A DNA stretch of 64,000 nucleotides from Butyricicoccus pullicaecorum (GTDB lineage Bacteria > Bacillota > Clostridia > Oscillospirales > Butyricicoccaceae), in NCBI GenBank assembly GCA_018366035.1, contig JAGZIW010000004.1, forward strand, positions 62,001 through 126,000, read 5' to 3'. The stretch's first letter is position 1; each line of letters opens with the position of its first letter. Made by a program: the position numbers and the translations under genes. The notes under the pieces are model-generated. The model searched no databases. It was not told the origin of the DNA and worked only from the letters and a program-made list of their open reading frames with translations. Below, in pieces: positions 62,401-64,000 of the stretch.

Positions 62401-62731
62401 ATTTGATATAGCGGAACAATCCACGGTCAGAGCCCTTGCCCCGACTGTCATAGCCCGTAATGGCATGATGGTTTCCATCAAATGTCCCGCAAAAGACGGG
62501 AACAGACACCGAACCATATCCCGACAAGTCAATATCCTGATCCAAAATAACCGTCAGACCCTGTGAATAGGTATTGGTTGCACAGTCCTTTGCAAATGCC
62601 TTAAATTCACTTGCGCTGGTGATATGAATGGTACGCGGATTGGTGCTTGCCGCCAGCGCAGGGACAAGCGGTGCTGCCATAAGTAAGACTGCAATGCCCA
62701 ATGCAGACAAACGTCTCAGCTGGTTTCTCAT
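59474..62731 (-). CDS. Membrane-anchored GLUG-repeat protein split by a helical segment
   Basis: 1085 residues. Signal peptide at 1-28. GLUG-type repeats at ~125-280 (VGGIVGVNEASG, AGGIAGRSEGTIQGCIN, TGGITGKSSGVISACTN, TGGIVGMQNGSVISCVN, VGGIVGQ). Then ~360 residues of heptad-like helix (290-650), after which GLUG repeats resume at 655-835 (VGGIAGMV, AGGILGRAELGAAIGCIN, VGGIAGESGG). One membrane helix at 1033-1053 and a short charged cytoplasmic tail. The ATG overlaps the stop of the MMPL transporter (ATGA), so both should be made together. It may be an extracellular scaffold or adaptor for the transporter. Function unknown. Confidence 0.78.
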   Translation of the reverse strand: MRNQLRRLSALGIAVLLMAAPLVPALAASTNPRTIHITSASEFKAFAKDCATNTYSQGLTVILDQDIDLSGYGSVSVPVFCGTFDGNHHAITGYDSRGKGSDRGLFRYIKSGASVHSLTVSGTVEPEGTKSGLGILAGRNEGLIRSCAVKGTVTGDESVGGIVGVNEASGVVLDCLSQVVVTGSTNAGGIAGRSEGTIQGCINEGSVNTDGDQSPTNTGGITGKSSGVISACTNKGEIGYQHVGYNTGGIVGMQNGSVISCVNQGKVYGRKDVGGIVGQFEPYIDKTYGTKPIDDLDSALDSLSGLLNQLADQVSDATGNVIDDFKVMNDAMSSIRDTAHSAGVEAIDDADAMLGDIHVSAQSINLSLDGLINDSDAFIQETSKNLEQVIKYLKKVRKNLIDIPYTLTNGVSTAIDEVDSATSTAHERIQDALAELEGAKDDLKRLDRFVKQVVDILTGGGSDTDKLEQLSEALRQLGTIDPSARLARVKKALADATDAIKLMVGNVQWGISQSADEIQQSLRDAERALEKLENLASTINSDTAAYSSNAMNSLRQINSNMSTIENRLRAYTSTLGDKGKDTMNDVNQQLTIINDRVGQMTDGASSTNTDLHGTTKSIIAQLGKVEDAITNLVKVPEKTVDDISDELGASGPGRVVSCKNTAAIQADANVGGIAGMVAPELKIDPEEDVDLDEDKLVVDTHTFLKATVRDCRNDGTITAKNECAGGILGRAELGAAIGCINKSKVESESGSRVGGIAGESGGKIQNSASLTDLVGSDALGGIAGAGKDIINCRAMTRIDSEGEQLGAIAGSASGTVSGNYFLDEDYAGVDGINFVGQSQGVDFATFQTLSGVPADFLEFKMTFVAHGETIAEIPVTYQGNLAENLIPEVPDADGTYGRWEDFTAENILRSQVVHAVYDNLRSTISSSGSQPVILAEGAFSPDAMVDIREWEPEEEQIPSGYRLISAYTYRVQDDTPLPETMTLRVRAGEDGKAVAVMQDGKMQIVPSNLDGSYLVSEDRQPEGTIMVLKRDGTPVIIAVGVIAVLAVLVVLIRRKRRKEPKASAQDTSEVPVQEGEDTSPAESEK

Positions 62732-64000
62732 TCCCTTTTTTCCTCCTCTATATGAAACGCCGGATCTGCTGGATCCTTTGGAATTGGCTTCTTGCTCTCG
62801 ATCATTGCATTGACATCACCGTGGATCACACCACGGATCTCTCCATCTACAAAGCCCGAAACATGACCGCGGATATGTCCATCGACGCGCATGATACCGC
62901 CAGAAAAGCGCTGTTTCCGGTCAATATTCAGCGTGATTGCCGTGCGCTCGATCAAGGTATCACCCAGAAGCAGCAGCTGCGGCAGCACAGTCATAACGAG
63001 AACAATCGAAGTCAGGGTTCCGCGTCCCAGCGCCAGCCCCAGTGAACTGATGGCAGGGTTTGTGGAGATAAAGCCAATCAGAAATCCGGAAACCGTCATA
63101 ATGGAGCCAGAGGTCAAAATTGTCGGAAAACTCTGGTTGAGGGTTTCAATGACCGCTTCATGCCGGTCCATTTGATTTTTAAGTTCCATATATCGGTTTG
63201 TAATGACGATTGCATAGTCGATGGTTGCACCCATCTGAATTGAGCTGACCACGAGATAGCTGAGGAAAAACAGATTGGTGTCCATGATTGCCGGAAAGGA
63301 AAAGTTAATCCATATACTGCCCTGAATGGTCAGAACGAGCAAAATCGGCAAGCCTGCGGATTTGAAGGTAAAGAGCAGAATAATCATAACGAACAATGCA
63401 GTCAGCACACTGATTTTCAGATTATCGTCCATAAAGGATTGGGAAAGATCCTGTGCATTGGTCGAGTTGCCCACGAGGAGCACATCGTCCCCATAATACT
63501 GCTCTGCAATTTCGCGCATCTGCGCAAGCAGCGCAAAGGTTTCCGGACTTTCCTCTGGTACATCTGCAATAAAGACCAGACGCGACCAGTTATCACCTTG
63601 CAGCTGCGGCAGACCAATATCCAACTCCTCCTGTAAATCTTTGACCTTATCCTCCTGTTCTCCCTCCAGCTTGAACACACCCTTATCCATTTGTTCACAC
63701 AGGAATTGGAAGCTGTCCACCAGCGGGATTTCGTAATCATCTGGATTTTGAAAAATTGCACCGTACTCCTCATTTTGCAGTCCATACGCCTGATACAGCA
63801 GACGCGCATGCTCGATATCTACCCCTGCAAGCTCTGCAAACTGACGCGGCTTGAGTTTGTCGGTCAGCATATGCCCCTCGGCTTCGGTATTCGCAAGCCC
63901 CTGTGCCTTATTGATTTGCGGCAAACTGCTGATTTCATTTAAAATCTTGCCTTCCTTTTCATAATCGCCGCGCGGGACGACCAGCGCAATCAAATTCTGA
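62728..64000 (-). CDS. MMPL/RND-type membrane transporter (N terminus cut off by window edge)
   Basis: Only the C-terminal ~424 residues are in the window; the frame is open to 64000 and the TTG at 63993 is internal. An extracellular domain (to ~185) is followed by a cluster of membrane helices: LKISVLTALFVMIILLFTF, LFFLSYLVVSSIQMGATIDYAI (the conserved GxxxDYxI-type helix of MMPL proteins), TILTSGSIMTVSGFLIGFIS and LTSIVLVMTVLPQLLLLGD. The tail carries short G-x-[IV] repeats (VDGHIRGHVSGFVDGEIRG) like those in bactofilins. Probably moves lipids or envelope molecules. Coupled to the GLUG gene downstream. Confidence 0.85.
   Translation of the reverse strand, partial: QNLIALVVPRGDYEKEGKILNEISSLPQINKAQGLANTEAEGHMLTDKLKPRQFAELAGVDIEHARLLYQAYGLQNEEYGAIFQNPDDYEIPLVDSFQFLCEQMDKGVFKLEGEQEDKVKDLQEELDIGLPQLQGDNWSRLVFIADVPEESPETFALLAQMREIAEQYYGDDVLLVGNSTNAQDLSQSFMDDNLKISVLTALFVMIILLFTFKSAGLPILLVLTIQGSIWINFSFPAIMDTNLFFLSYLVVSSIQMGATIDYAIVITNRYMELKNQMDRHEAVIETLNQSFPTILTSGSIMTVSGFLIGFISTNPAISSLGLALGRGTLTSIVLVMTVLPQLLLLGDTLIERTAITLNIDRKQRFSGGIMRVDGHIRGHVSGFVDGEIRGVIHGDVNAMIESKKPIPKDPADPAFHIEEEKRE

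Noticed and set aside
1..64000. CRISPR array, prophage, insertion sequence, tRNA or rRNA
   Set aside because: No regularly spaced direct repeats, no transposase, integrase or phage structural genes, and no cloverleaf or rRNA-like stretch noticed on either strand.

Overview
The window is a dense chromosomal segment of about 50% GC from a Gram-positive, endospore-forming anaerobe of the class Clostridia. The evidence is a complete spoIIIA operon (AA to AH), a spoIVF-like protease pair, a T-box and a SAM-I riboswitch, L27 with a cleavable N-terminal extension plus its protease Prp, S-layer homology (SLH) surface proteins, and BadF/2-hydroxyacyl-CoA dehydratase activase proteins. Gene order and protein style suggest an Oscillospirales gut bacterium (Butyricicoccus/Agathobaculum-like). 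That placement is an inference. No prophage, transposase, CRISPR array, rRNA or tRNA was seen.

Layout. 1-8 kb: a truncated diadenylate cyclase (cdaA), a cysteine desulfurase coupled to a DUF3343 protein, an M23/M50 sporulation-type pair, ispDF, a small helical protein, a short SLH protein, uridine phosphorylase with DUF951, and an S1-repeat protein. 8-16 kb: glgB, rarA, a lipoprotein, a CsoR-controlled copper operon whose CopA carries a C-terminal CopZ-like domain with its own internal start signals, and a two-gene ThrE-type exporter. 16-25 kb: the two-gene BadF/DUF2229 system, SAM-I riboswitch-metK, a membrane-anchored TraB/Ere-like protein and acetate kinase. 25-38 kb: tmcAL, obgE, the rplU-prp-rpmA operon, lgt-folD, an M16 peptidase pair, ylxM-ffh-rpsP-khpA-rimM-trmD and a PfkB kinase.

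38-44 kb: an Asp23 protein and the minus-strand spoIIIA operon. 44-55 kb: a promoter and a T-box whose specifier reads UUC (Phe), controlling aroF-aroB-aroC-pheA-aroA-aroE/aroK. This makes an almost complete route from DAHP to prephenate/phenylpyruvate; no 3-dehydroquinate dehydratase is present in the window. The operon appears to run on into a large SLH-anchored phosphodiester-glycosidase-like surface protein and a thioesterase. 55-64 kb: a 1285-residue SLH surface protein behind a long structured 5' UTR, then a translationally coupled pair, an MMPL/RND-type transporter and a 1085-residue membrane-anchored protein whose GLUG repeats are split by a ~360-residue helical segment.

The most interesting points are the MMPL/GLUG-coil-GLUG pair, the predicted internal translation start that would give free CopZ from copA, the MITE-like inverted-repeat element between khpA and rimM with a related core near 26.4 kb, and the coupling of a Phe T-box aromatic operon to surface-protein genes. 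All gene functions come from motifs read by eye; no database search was run.
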